Positions 1-8,494 of a stretch of DNA of 64,000 bases are shown piece after piece. The translations under genes and the position numbers were made by a program. The notes beneath the pieces are model-generated. The model was not told the DNA's origin. It did not search any database and saw only the letters and a program-made list of their open reading frames with translations. The number at the start of each line of letters is the position of its first letter. Position 1 is the stretch's first letter. Source of the DNA: CAWKOH01 sp963851245 (GTDB lineage: Bacteria > Actinomycetota > Acidimicrobiia > Acidimicrobiales > Palsa-688); NCBI GenBank assembly GCA_963851245.1, contig CAWKOH010000014.1, positions 1 through 64,000 on the forward strand, given 5' to 3'.

Positions 1-6
1 TGGCAC

Positions 7-988
7 ATGACGGAACCCTCATCCGACGCTTGGACACGGGCTACGAGGCTCGTGCGCTGGTACCCCGCGGAATGGCGGACCCGTATGGAGTTGGTTCACC
101 GAGCTGCTCGCGGCACAGATCGACGAGCGGCCTCGATCCTGGGCCCTCACCTTCGATGTGGCTTTCAGAGCGATCATGGCCCACGTGCCGTCCCTCGGCC
201 TTCTGGCACCACCGTCGACCCGTCAGACCAGCCTCGGCGAAGCCTCACCACTCTCAGCGGCGTACTCGCCGTCTTCCTGACCTTCGCCCTCTCCATCTCG
301 TCCCACTTGTCCACCACCCAGAGGTGGAGAACTCCCGGCTACGACGCCACCCACCGGCGATAAATCTCATGACCGTCGCCGTGACCGTCTGCGCTGGCGC
401 CGTATTAGTTCGCGCAATCCTGATAGCCTGGGCGGCCACGCGGGCAGTGGCCTGTCGTTGCCCCCACGACTCCGGCGGCGGTGCTGATGTTCGTGACGGG
501 AGCAGCGATCTTGATCGCTGGCAGCATCGCCTTTCACACCGGATGGTCAGGCAGTGGTAACCACTCGCAACAGTCCATGGGGCCCTCGGGACCCGCTGGG
601 TTAGCGTGGGCATCGACTCTGGCCATATCGGCCTATTGGGCTCACCCAACGATCCTGCTGAGCCTTCCTGCGAGTGAGATCGCCTGGATGGTGATCAGCG
701 CTGTAGCGCTCGTCCTGGCATCTGTCGGAGCGACCAAGACAGTCCGCCAACTCGAGCTGTCGAGTCGGCTCCTTCGATTCATCACCCGCACCGGCCAATT
801 GGCGGTGGCCGGTTTAGGATCTTCGTGTTCGGGACCCTCATCTGGCTGGTTGACGGTGGCCCTGGACCAGCCCGTATTTTCAGGCCGGCGCCGTCGATCA
901 GGTCGGAATGGTCGTGATGAGCGCGGCACTGCTTCTGGCCATTCGGAGCATTCAACGGACTGGTCGGCACGCAAGTCTGACGCAGTGA
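7..988 (+). pseudogene. RWYP-type membrane protein, broken by several frameshifts
   Basis: The N-terminus reads RLVRWYPAEWRTR, the hallmark of an actinobacterial family of poorly characterised membrane proteins that often follow PadR regulators. The rest of the protein is only recovered by switching frames several times: a segment containing FTELLAAQIDERPRSW, then hydrophobic stretches including VLAVFLTFALSI, MTVAVTVCAGAVLVRAILIA and LMFVTGAAILIAGSIAF, and a last helix MVVMSAALLLAIRSI before a TGA at 986-988. At least five shifts are needed. Either the gene is decayed or the sequence has indel errors. No function is assigned. It may lie just outside the integrative element. Confidence 0.5.
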
Positions 989-1140
989 TCGGCTGTCTGA
1001 TCTGACGGCCTAGAGGCCGAACTGCGCATTCCTGGGTGGAGTCTGCCGACACTCAGCTTCCGTTGGAGGCTCTGTCCGTTTCGGAGCTCGAAACACCTCG
1101 TGCCGCACCGCCGAGCCGCAGGCAGGAGGCAGGGGGCGGC

Positions 1141-1161
1141 AGCGCCGGCGAAGCCGGCGCT
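1141..1161. repeat. GC-rich perfect hairpin with GAA loop
   Basis: The sequence agcgccggc-gaa-gccggcgct is a perfect 9-bp inverted repeat around a 3-nt loop. It sits in the 260-bp stretch between the broken membrane-protein gene and the first element gene. It could act as a terminator or as a REP-like palindrome. A related, longer hairpin lies at 34450-34481. The rest of 989-1249 holds no gene that I can see. Confidence 0.5.
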
Positions 1162-1249
1162 CTTGAGACGTAGAGAAACTTTCGACGGATCAGGGCAGTA
1201 GTTGGATGGCTGCGAACTTCAGTGTGACTGCGATTGGTAGGCTAGCTGT

Positions 1250-1600
1250 GTGGCCGGTCGGATCGCGGAAACGTTCGCATTAGTGGTTCGCTTCGAGCTT
1301 CTGGAGGGCCGGGAGGCGGACTTCGACGGCCTTGTGGCGGAGACTCTGGACGGCATACGGGCACACGAGCCTGGCACTCTGGCCTATATCGTCCATCGAG
1401 AGCCCTCGGCGCCGGCGGCACGGGTCTTCTACGAGCTCTACCGGGACGTCGAGGCCTTCGAGGAGCACGAACGACAGCCGCACGTCCGACACTTCCTCGC
1501 CGGGCGGACCCAGCACCTGGCTGCCGACCCGCTCGTCTGGCGTCTAGAGGCGACCGCCGCCGTTGCAGATTCTGACCTCGATGACCTGAGTGGCTGGTAG
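1250..1600 (+). CDS. ABM-domain putative quinol monooxygenase
   Basis: This 116-residue protein has the antibiotic biosynthesis monooxygenase (ABM) pattern: an early beta strand (ALVVRFELLEG), a middle GTLAYIVHRE strand, then FYELYRDVEAFEEHE and a C-terminal HFLAG helix. Small ABM proteins form ferredoxin-like dimeric barrels that oxidise quinols or similar aromatics without cofactors. The GTG start was chosen because it opens the conserved domain. The stop overlaps the next start by 11 nt, suggesting translational coupling with the XRE regulator. ABM/XRE pairs are common at the regulatory end of actinomycete elements, so it may be a cargo or sensing gene. Substrate unknown. Confidence 0.75.
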   Translation: MAGRIAETFALVVRFELLEGREADFDGLVAETLDGIRAHEPGTLAYIVHREPSAPAARVFYELYRDVEAFEEHERQPHVRHFLAGRTQHLAADPLVWRLEATAAVADSDLDDLSGW

Positions 1601-2803
1601 GCGGGAAACACTCGGCGAGAGAGTCAAGGAACTCCGCCGAGAGCGGGGGCTCGACCAGCGCGGCCTGGCGGACACCCTCAAGCGGTCGGTCAGTTGGGTC
1701 TCCCAGGTCGAGCGCGGCGAGATCGAGGTCGGCGACGTCGGCATGATCCAGAGACTGGCACTCGCACTTTCGGTCCCGTCGCGAGATCTGATCGAGTTGG
1801 TGCTCGGCGATGACGCCGCCGAGCTGGAGACTCAACGCCCTTACGTCGAGCAGCTGCGCCTGGCCCTGGCCGGCCACCCGGTCCCACTGGCGGCCTCGAG
1901 GTCAGCATCGCCTCCGAAGCGTTCCACCGATGACCTGCTCGCCGGCGTGGCGGACGGCTGGAGCCTCCTGCATGCCTCCGACTTCGAACATCTTGGGCCC
2001 CTGCTCGCTCGGCTCATCCTCGACCTCGAATCAGCCAGCCGGCGCACGAGTGACGAGGAACTATGCAAGTCCTCGCGGCTTGGCCGATGCCTACCAGATG
2101 GCCGCCGCGATGCTTGTCAAGGTGGGGGACATCGGAGCCGGTTGGATCGCCGCCGACCGAGCAATAGCCGTGGGCGACCGCTGCGGCGATCCTTGTTTGG
2201 TCATGGCCGGCCAGTCCGATGGGCCACACCTTCGTCGACTCCAACGAGAACGACCTGGCGCTCCACGTCCTTCGCCAAGCCGTCGCCGTGGCCAAGACCC
2301 TGACGGCCGAATCCGACCCGGGCCTGATCTCCCTTACCGGCGCATGCGCCCTCCTGCTCGGAGTCCTCGAAGCTCGACACGGCAACGCCGAAGAAGCACG
2401 CCGGCACCTGAAGGTAGCCACCGGCCTGGCACGCCGGCTCGGCTCGGACCGCAACGACTACGGCACCGAGTTTGGTCCCACGAACGTGAAGCTCCACCAA
2501 GTCGCCATCGAGGTCGAGCTGGGCAACGCCGCCGAAGCCCTGCGGCTATCCATCGGCGTCGACAGCGCAAGACTGTCCCCGGAGCGCCGCTCCCGGTTCC
2601 TCGTGGACATTGCCCGGGCCCACGCCCAGAAGCGCGATGCCCGATCGGCCGTGACCGCTCTCACCGAAGCGGAGTACATCGCCCCAGCCGAGGTTTCGGA
2701 TTCCCGGCTGGTTCGGGAGCTGCTGGCCGACCTGGAGCACCTGGCTCGAGGACAGACAATCCCAGGTTTGCGGCCGCTCAAGCGGCGAGCCACCCACAAA
2801 TAG
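1590..2803 (+). CDS. XRE-family transcriptional regulator with C-terminal TPR-like domain (frameshifted)
   Basis: Residues 1-75 form a helix-turn-helix of the XRE/Cro type (LGERVKELRRERGLDQRGLA, then SVSWVSQVERGE). A long alpha-helical C-terminal region follows, rich in ALxxLxxA patterns (LALHVLRQAVAVAKTL, HGNAEEARRHLKVATGLA) like TPR-containing regulators of actinomycete elements. The product is read in three frames, with breaks near 2055-2085 and 2210-2235, so about 400 residues are expected after correction. The GTG start overlaps the ABM gene end. It is the likely master regulator of the element. Ligand and operator are unknown. Confidence 0.75.
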
Positions 2804-2928
2804 TCGCAACCGCCCTGCGACTCGAAGTCCCCCACAAGACACGAAGCCGCTTCTTCCTTACCTTCACGTCCAAGCGGGCAAAACGGCCCGTCCGGGCGGA
2901 TAGCCGCCCGTCAAGTGAAGGAGCAACA

Positions 2929-3264
2929 ATGCGAGTGATCCCCGTAGATGACAGAAGGATCAAGGTCCTGGTGGTGGGCGAGCCGGCCGCCCAGGAGCGG
3001 GACGGCCAGCCGATGCTGGACCGCACGACCAAGCAGCCGCTATGGAGCCTGGACGTCACCATCATCGGTGACAGCCGGGCCGAGACGGTGCAGCTGACCC
3101 TTCCCGAGGGCGGCTTCCCGAAGAACATCGGCATCGGTGCGATCGTCGTGCCCGAGGAGATGGTGGCGGTCACCTGGGAGAAGAACGGCCGCTCCGGCGT
3201 GATGGTCCGGGCCAAGTCGGTCAAGGTCGAAGGCGGCCTGACCGGGACGAAGGCGGCTGCGTGA
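2929..3264 (+). CDS. Conserved AICE protein of unknown function, 111 aa
   Basis: The ATG is preceded by a good Shine-Dalgarno sequence (GAAGGAG, 6-nt spacing). The protein begins MRVIPVDDRRIKVLVVGEPA and is predicted to be mostly beta strand (SLDVTIIGDSRAETVQL, GAIVVPEEMVAVTWEKNG), soluble, with no signal peptide or membrane segment. It stands just before the translocase genes, a position where AICEs carry a small conserved protein of unknown role. Its stop overlaps the next start by 1-4 nt. I do not assign a function; a nucleic-acid-binding beta-barrel is conceivable but not shown. Confidence 0.7.
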   Translation: MRVIPVDDRRIKVLVVGEPAAQERDGQPMLDRTTKQPLWSLDVTIIGDSRAETVQLTLPEGGFPKNIGIGAIVVPEEMVAVTWEKNGRSGVMVRAKSVKVEGGLTGTKAAA

Positions 3265-3659
3265 TGGCGGCCACTTTCGAAGCCCTCACCGCCTACGACC
3301 TCGGCACCGAAGACCTCAAGGCCGCGCTGCTGGCCGGAGTCGAAGGAGCCCACGCGTCCGTCAGGGCGGCCACACAGCTGATCGTCGAGCACGGCACCTG
3401 GCTGGAGGAGGACGAGTTCCTCTTCGCCATCCGGGTCCTCCGGGTGGACGAGGCCCTCGTCGCCTACATCGACTGGGGTCGGATCGACCTGGACGACTGG
3501 CACGACCAGGGCGCCTACCAGATCCTGCTGATGGCCCAGTTCCTGGCCGGGGTCCAGCACAACTGGTCGCTCGAGAGTCTCTTCCGGGACCTCAACGACC
3601 ATGAGACCCTCCTGGCTTGCCGGGCCTGGGCCCGGGTCTGCGCGGAGACCCTGCCGTGA
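3261..3659 (+). CDS. Small acidic helical AICE protein, 132 aa
   Basis: The start is GTG at 3261 (GTGA overlap with the previous stop) or ATG at 3264. The protein is acidic and helical (YDLGTEDLKAALLAGVEGAH, then LEEDEFLFAIRVLRVDEALV), with several Trp and no membrane segment. It is coupled on both sides: its stop overlaps the translocase GTG at 3656 (GTGA). Proteins of this size sit before traSA-like genes in related elements, but I cannot name a family. Confidence 0.65.
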   Translation: MMAATFEALTAYDLGTEDLKAALLAGVEGAHASVRAATQLIVEHGTWLEEDEFLFAIRVLRVDEALVAYIDWGRIDLDDWHDQGAYQILLMAQFLAGVQHNWSLESLFRDLNDHETLLACRAWARVCAETLP

Positions 3660-5038
3660 CCCCCGGCGCCAGCGCCGGTGCCACCCCGAGCGTCCACGTG
3701 CCGGTGCCAGCGTGGGTTCCGGTGGTGACCTGGGCCTGCCTGGTGGGCCTGGTGATCCTGGTCGTGTTCCTCGGGTACCGGCGCTGGCGCCGCAACCACC
3801 GCCCGAAGACGCTCGACACCGAACGAGCCATGCGCCGCTGGGTCGCCTCGATAGCCGGCCGGTGGCCATGGGACGCCCAGAACCTCGGCCTGGTCCTCGT
3901 CGACGACACCACCCGTCACCGCCGCCAGTGGTGGACCGGCCAAGCACTACCGCCCAAGGTGTACTACCCCCAGATCCAGTTCCAGCCGGCCCCAACGGGC
4001 TGCGGGCCTACATGCAGACCCTGCCCGGTGTCGGCCTCGACCAGGTAACCAAGATGGCCGGACACCTGGCCAACGCGTGGGGCTGCATCCGAGTCGAAGT
4101 CCGCCAAGACCGGCCCGGGGCTGCTCTGTCTCCGAGGGCTGCTTCGGGACCCGCTGTCTGCGCCCTGGGCCATCCGGCCGGACGGCCGGCCGCTCGCGAT
4201 TGGTTGCTGCACGTCGGAGTCGACGACGAGGGCGAGACGGTGTTGCTCCCCCTGTCCAACCTGTCGGGGGTCACCGTCGCCGGCGTGCCGGGGACCGGCA
4301 AGACCTCCCTCCAGCGATGGTGGCTCTGTCAGCTCGCCCCACACCCCGCCGTTCAGATCGCCGTACTGGACGGCAAGGTCTGCGACCCCGCCGACGGCGA
4401 CTACGGACTCCTCGCCCCCAGGTGCTTCGCCCTGGCCGGAGACGACCTGGCCGAGGCCAACCGGCTCCTCGAATCGCTCTACCAGACGATGCGCTCCCGG
4501 TCGGCGTGGCTGCGTGCCAATCGGGGGACATCCCAGTTCTGGGATGCCGGTCCGAGCGAGGACTGCCCGCTCGTCGTGGTCGTTGTCGATGAAAGCCACA
4601 CCTACGCCAGCGCAGCCAGCCGGGCCGACCGGGACCTGTGCGAGTCGAACATCTGGTACCTGACCAAGCTGGCCAAGGAGGGACGCTCCCGAGGCTTCCT
4701 CACCGTCTTCGTCACCCAGAAGCAGACCGCGGACGCCATTCCGACTGCGATCAGGGACGTCTGCCAGGTCGGACTCAGCTTCGGGGTGCGGACCATGGAC
4801 GGTGCGGTCGCCGCCCTCGGTGACGACATCCGCCAATACCCCGAGATGGCCCCGACTGAACTGATCGGGCGCCAGTGGACAGGTGTCGCCGTCCTTCGCC
4901 GTCCTGACCGGGCCGGATACCACCGGGTCCGCACGCCGTTCGTCAGCGAGCACGATGCGGCTCACCTCGCCAGCTACTTCGAGAGCCTTCGCCAGGTGCC
5001 GGCAAGCGCAGCACCCGCGAAGCGACGGTGTCGAATGA
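3656..5038 (+). CDS. FtsK/SpoIIIE-type DNA translocase, TraSA-like (frameshifted)
   Basis: The N-terminus carries one strong transmembrane segment (VVTWACLVGLVILVVFLGY, about residues 20-40) followed by basic residues. After a frame break near 3990-4000 the ATPase domain shows a Walker A motif GVPGTGKTS, and a Walker B strand VVVVVDESHTYA. The segment FLTVFVTQKQTADAIPTAIRD matches the sensor region of FtsK/TraSA-type proteins. In AICEs one such hexameric motor moves double-stranded DNA to the recipient. A further shift near the 3' end is needed to reach the TGA that overlaps the next ATG (ATGA at 5035-5038). Length of about 460 residues fits the family. Confidence 0.8.
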
Positions 5039-6522
5039 GCGGGCCGATCGGCTCCGACCTTTACGGCGACCTGGTAGAGGTGGCGTCCAAAGAGGGCTTC
5101 GGGGACTGGCTCTCCATGGTGCGGGCCACCGGCGGATGCGCCGAACCCGATCCACCTGTGGGGGGAATCCACCACACTGGACATGAGCACCGGCGAAGTT
5201 CTCAGCCAACGAGAGCCGGGCCGGCTTCTGGTCGCCTGCGGCAACCGCGGACCACCCGCTGTCCGGCCTGCTCGGAAACCTACCGGGCCGACACTTACCA
5301 GCTCATCCGGGCTGGCCTGGTGGGCGGCAAGGCCGTTCCCGACCGAGGTAAGCGACCATCCGCGAGTCTTCGCCACCTTCACCGCCCCTAGCTTCGGGCC
5401 CGTCCACGCTCACCGCTGCGACGAACACGGACGTCCCCGGCGCTGCCATCCGGCCGGCCTCCATCGCTGTCTGATCCGCCATCATGCGACCGATCCTCGT
5501 GCTCGGCCAGCCGCTCGACCCCAGCACCTACGACTACATCGGCGCGGTCATCTGGAACGGTCTGTCCACCCGGCTGTGGGCTCGCACCGTCCAGCTCGAC
5601 CAACCGGCGTTGCGCTCGGCTCCTGGGCATCCGCCAGTCCGACTGGCCGGGCTCGGGGCGGGTGTCGGTCGCCAAGGTCGCCGAGTACCAAGCCCGAGGC
5701 CTGGTCCACTTCCACGCCGTGTTCCGCCTCGACGGTCCCAGGCCTGAACTCGATCCGCCGGCCGGGGCCACTACCGAGCTCCTCGCCGCCGCCATCCAAC
5801 AGGCGGCAGTCCTCGCCCAAGTCGCCGTCCCCGTCAGTCCCACGCTCACCGGAGTGGCTCCGATCGTGTGGGGCGAGCAACTGGACCTGAAGCCGATCGG
5901 CTCTGCCGAGTCCGACCGCCAGCTGAGCGATCAGCAAGTCGCCGGTTACATCGCCAAATACGCCACCAAGGGCGCCGACGTCGCCGGTGGCGTCGATCGG
6001 CCCCTGGCCTGCCGGACTTGCCACGGCCTCGGATCGCTAGACGGCACGACCTGCGCAGACTGCAAAGGCACGGGCCGCCGAAACGGCACCATGCCGCCGG
6101 CGGCGAACCCGCACGCCCAACGGATGATCGACACCTGCTGGACCTTCGGAGGCCTCCCCGAGCTGTCGGAGCTCCGCCTCCGGCCGTGGGCCCACATGCT
6201 CGGCTTCCGCGGTCACTTCAGCACCAAGTCCCGTCGTTACTCGACCACGCTGACCCGACTCCGCCGGGCCCGTCGGGATCACCGGGACGCTGCGTTCCTC
6301 TCCTCTCACGGCCTCGAGGCAGACACGACAGTCCTGCGCATCCACGACGGTGAGGACGGGCCCTACACCGACGACTACGAGGACGCCGTGCTCGTCATCG
6401 GCCAGTGGCGCTACGTCGGCCGTGGCCACACTCCGGGCGAAGCTGTCTTCGCCGCGACCGTCGCCCACGACCTGGCCCTCAGCCGGCGCCTATCCCGGGA
6501 GCAGACACACGATGACGACTGA
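5035..6522 (+). CDS. RepSA-type rolling-circle replication initiator (frameshifted)
   Basis: After restoring four or more frame breaks (near 5150, 5240, 5340-5480 and 5620-5660) the product follows the actinomycete RepSA pattern: WLSMVRATGGCAEP, GRLLVACGNR, a Cys-rich CPACSETYRADTY segment, VFATFTAPSFGPVH, and YQARGLVHFHAVFRLDG, whose HFH is the likely HUH-type metal site. A CxxC pair (CRTCHGLG and CADCKGTG) makes a probable zinc ribbon. C-terminal residues include SDQQVAGYIAKYATKGA. It should nick and prime the element's replication origin. It follows the translocase with an ATGA overlap and overlaps the excisionase start by 11 nt. Confidence 0.8.
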
Positions 6523-6908
6523 ATCAGCCTTCCGACCGGCCCGGCGGAGGACCGCTCAGAGCACGAAGCCACTCCTCAGCGTCGAGCAGACCGCCAATCC
6601 TCCTCGGGGAGAGCCGATCCGCCTCTACCGGTCCATCGACCGTGGCGACTTCCCCGCTTCCCGTGTTCCGGATCAACGGTCGGCTCCGGATCACCCGCCG
6701 ATCGGTGGAACGGTTGATCGACGGTGACCTACCGCTTCCAGCCATCGAAGGGCTTGTCAAGGGCGGCGCAGCCGGCGAGCGCAGCGAGCGAACCCTTGAC
6801 GAGCCCGATCGCGAGGGAACCGCCAGCCAGATAATGGATTTGGCCAGCCGCTTGCGGCTGGCCTGGTCGCCTTCCCTCCCGCTTCAGCCCAGCATCTCCC
6901 CCAGATGA
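6512..6908 (+). CDS. xis: Excisionase (MerR/HTH-17-like), frameshifted
   Basis: The ATG at 6512 overlaps the initiator stop by 11 nt. The first frame gives LLSVEQTA and LYRSIDRGDFPAS; the second frame continues with RINGRLRITRRSVERLIDGD, together matching the small winged-HTH excisionases that sit before int in AICEs (LLSVEEAA, IYRLIxRGEFPAxRV, RIxxxxLxxFI). One break lies near 6600-6660. The true C-terminus is uncertain; the open frame runs to 6908, but the gene probably ends earlier, before the inverted repeats. It would bend att DNA and steer the integrase to excision. Confidence 0.65.
6750..6806. repeat. Long inverted repeat downstream of or within the end of xis
   Basis: Arms gggcttgtcaaggg (6750-6763) and cccttgacgagccc (6793-6806) pair over 14 bp with one G-T mismatch, around a 29-nt GC-rich loop that itself contains gccggcgagcgcagcgagcg. 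It may be the excisionase terminator, or a structured origin or regulatory site of the element. Confidence 0.55.
6842..6863. terminator. Bidirectional terminator-like hairpin between xis and int
   Basis: ggccagccgc-tt-gcggctggcc is a perfect 10-bp stem with a 2-nt loop, placed between the end of the plus-strand element operon and the stop of the minus-strand integrase at 6884. There is no strong T-run, so termination efficiency is uncertain. Confidence 0.5.
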
Positions 6909-8046
6909 TCGGCAGCTCGTCGGTCTTCCTCCGGTACCCCGTCGGTGTAGTGCCGGGCCATGTGTACGGTCGACCAGCCCAGCCGGGCCTGCTTCTGCGC
7001 TTCGCTGACCACCGGGTCCAGGGCCGTGGCGTGGAAGTGCCGGAGCGAGTGCAAGTGGATGTCCGAGGCGATCCCCGCCCTCGTCCGCAGCCGTGTCAGA
7101 GCGTGGCTGTAGGAGTCAGGGTACGGCGGGATCTCTCCACCGGGCTCGAAGGAGAACACGAACGACCTGGCCCGATCGACAGCCCGGCCGAGATGGCCAG
7201 CCGCTTCTGTTCGAGCTGCAATTCCCTGATGGCGGACACGGTCGAGCCATCTAGTGCCACCTTCCGGACGCTGGCACTCGTCTTCGGCGACTTCACGATC
7301 GCCCCGCCTTTGGCCGCCACGACGGACTCGTCGACCACGATGAGGCGCTGCTTCAGATCGACGTCGGCCCACCGGAGCGCGCACGCCTCGCCCCGCCGAA
7401 GTCCGGTCGCCGCCAGCAACCGAAGGAAGGTGGAAATCCGAGGGTCGCCCGGTTCAGCCGCCTCCAGGAGCGCCTTGACCTCCCCCAGCTCCGGGGCCCG
7501 AACGTCCGGCCGCCGCTCCTCGAACTTCCAGACCGGCAGCTCTGCGTCCGCAGCAGGGTTGCGCAACGTCCCGCCACTCCACTTCTGCGCCAGCCGGCAG
7601 GAGCGGTGCAGCACGGCCTTGACTTGGCGGACGGTGGCCTGGGAGAGCCCCTTGGTCTTCAGCGACCGGTAGAAACGCTCGACGTCGTATGGACCGAGGG
7701 TGGCGATCTTCCGCCGGCCGATCGTCGGCTCGATGTGCACTTTCCAGATGCTCTCGTAGTGTCGGGACGTTTTCGGCGACAGGTCTTCCCAGCCGTTGTC
7801 CCGCCACGCCGCGATCGCGTCGTTGATAGTCGTCTTTGGACCCCACTCCTGCGGCTCCTCGAGGACTGGTGCGGGCGTCGCCTCGTGGGTCAGCACCATC
7901 CGGGCCAGCTCCCTCTCGGCCTCGCGCTTGGTGCCGTGGAACCGGGCGTGCTTGTGGCGGGTACGACCCTCCGCATCACGGCCCAGATACACCCGAAGCT
8001 CCCAGGTGTTGGACTTGCCAGCTATGGCTCTGAGACTCCCAGCCAT
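6884..8046 (-). CDS. int: Tyrosine recombinase, site-specific integrase (one frameshift)
   Basis: The N-terminal region carries an arm-binding type domain (WELRVYLGRDAEGRTRHKH), then a SAM-like core-binding domain (SRHYESIWKVHIEPTIG). The catalytic domain shows Arg I in ATGLRRGEACALRW, Lys in the following beta hairpin, HxxR in HLHSLRHFHAT, and the Tyr in MARHYTDG, so the full set is present once a break near 7160-7175 is repaired. About 385 residues is typical. It reads towards the excisionase and its start lies 122 bp from the tRNA-Arg 3' end, the classic arrangement for integration into that tRNA. It catalyses element integration and, with Xis, excision. Confidence 0.85.
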
Positions 8047-8076
8047 GCGTCCTCTCCCATCCCACCCAACGCCATT

Positions 8077-8098
8077 TGTTGGGTTTACTGTTGGGTTT
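8077..8098. repeat. Tandem TGTTGGGTTT repeats in the attP arm region
   Basis: Two copies of tgttgggttt (8077-8086 and 8089-8098) lie 12 bp apart, with an inverted cccaac at 8065-8070, in the 122 bp between the integrase start and the tRNA 3' end. Short direct repeats spaced by about one helical turn in this position are typical arm-type integrase binding sites, and they could also repress int. This is inference from position. Confidence 0.5.
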
Positions 8099-8167
8099 TC
8101 GGACGCAAACCTACGACGACGGTGTGACCGTCACCCAGACATGCCCTCTGACCTGGACGTTTCCAGC

Positions 8168-8240
8168 GCGCTCGGAGGGATTCGAACCCCCAACCTTCTG
8201 ATCCGTAGTCAGATGCTCTATCCATTGGGCTACGAGCGCT
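8168..8240 (-). tRNA. tRNA-Arg(ACG), integration target of the AICE
   Basis: The reverse strand folds as a tRNA: acceptor gcgctcg pairs with cgagcgc, the anticodon stem tctga/tcaga encloses ctACGga, and the T arm reads ggggg-ttcgaat-ccctc. The anticodon is ACG, which becomes ICG after A34 editing and reads CGU, CGC and CGA. The discriminator is G and no CCA is encoded. The 3' end points into the mobile element, so the element restores or overlaps the 3' half of the gene. One D-stem pair is weak (C-A). Confidence 0.92.
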
Positions 8241-8494
8241 CGGAAGAAACGATGGTACCAGCGAGGCCGGTACCCGCCCATCGGGAAAGCCTCCGACCTT
8301 CTCTGGCCTGCCCCGGTCGGAACGGCTAGGGTCGGCATTCGAGTTAAGCCGCGGGCGGAGTCCTGGTGCTGCGGATGCACCGGCCTGGGCTTGAGGAGGG
8401 GTCGCGCCCGTGGCACTGCACCAGTACGCTCCTGGACGGTCAAATTCGCTCCCCGCGGCGGTGGCCGGTTGCGCAACGGGCCAGCAACGTCACG

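Larger units (their letters stand above)
1250..8168. mobile_element. Actinomycete integrative and conjugative element (AICE) at tRNA-Arg(ACG)
   Basis: Gene order is ABM monooxygenase, XRE regulator, two small conserved genes, FtsK/TraSA-like translocase, RepSA-type initiator, excisionase, then a convergent integrase next to the 3' end of a tRNA gene. This is the module order of pSAM2-type AICEs, which excise, replicate by rolling circle as double-stranded plasmids, and transfer dsDNA with one FtsK-like protein. The right end is the tRNA-Arg 3' end at about 8168. I searched 1-1240 by eye for a second copy of the tRNA 3' sequence and did not find it, so the left boundary is unresolved and may lie outside the window. 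Several of its genes carry frameshifts. Confidence 0.8.

Noticed and set aside
30..649. Several open frames in both strands over the first kilobase
   Set aside because: Only frames that build the RWYP membrane protein carry family-like segments; the others are GC-driven shadows.
1201..1249. Promoter-like sequence before the ABM gene (attggtaggct)
   Set aside because: The -10-like match is weak and no -35 at suitable spacing is convincing.
2778..3995. 405-residue minus-strand open frame across the small AICE genes
   Set aside because: It conflicts with three coupled plus-strand genes with Shine-Dalgarno sites and overlaps, and shows no motif.
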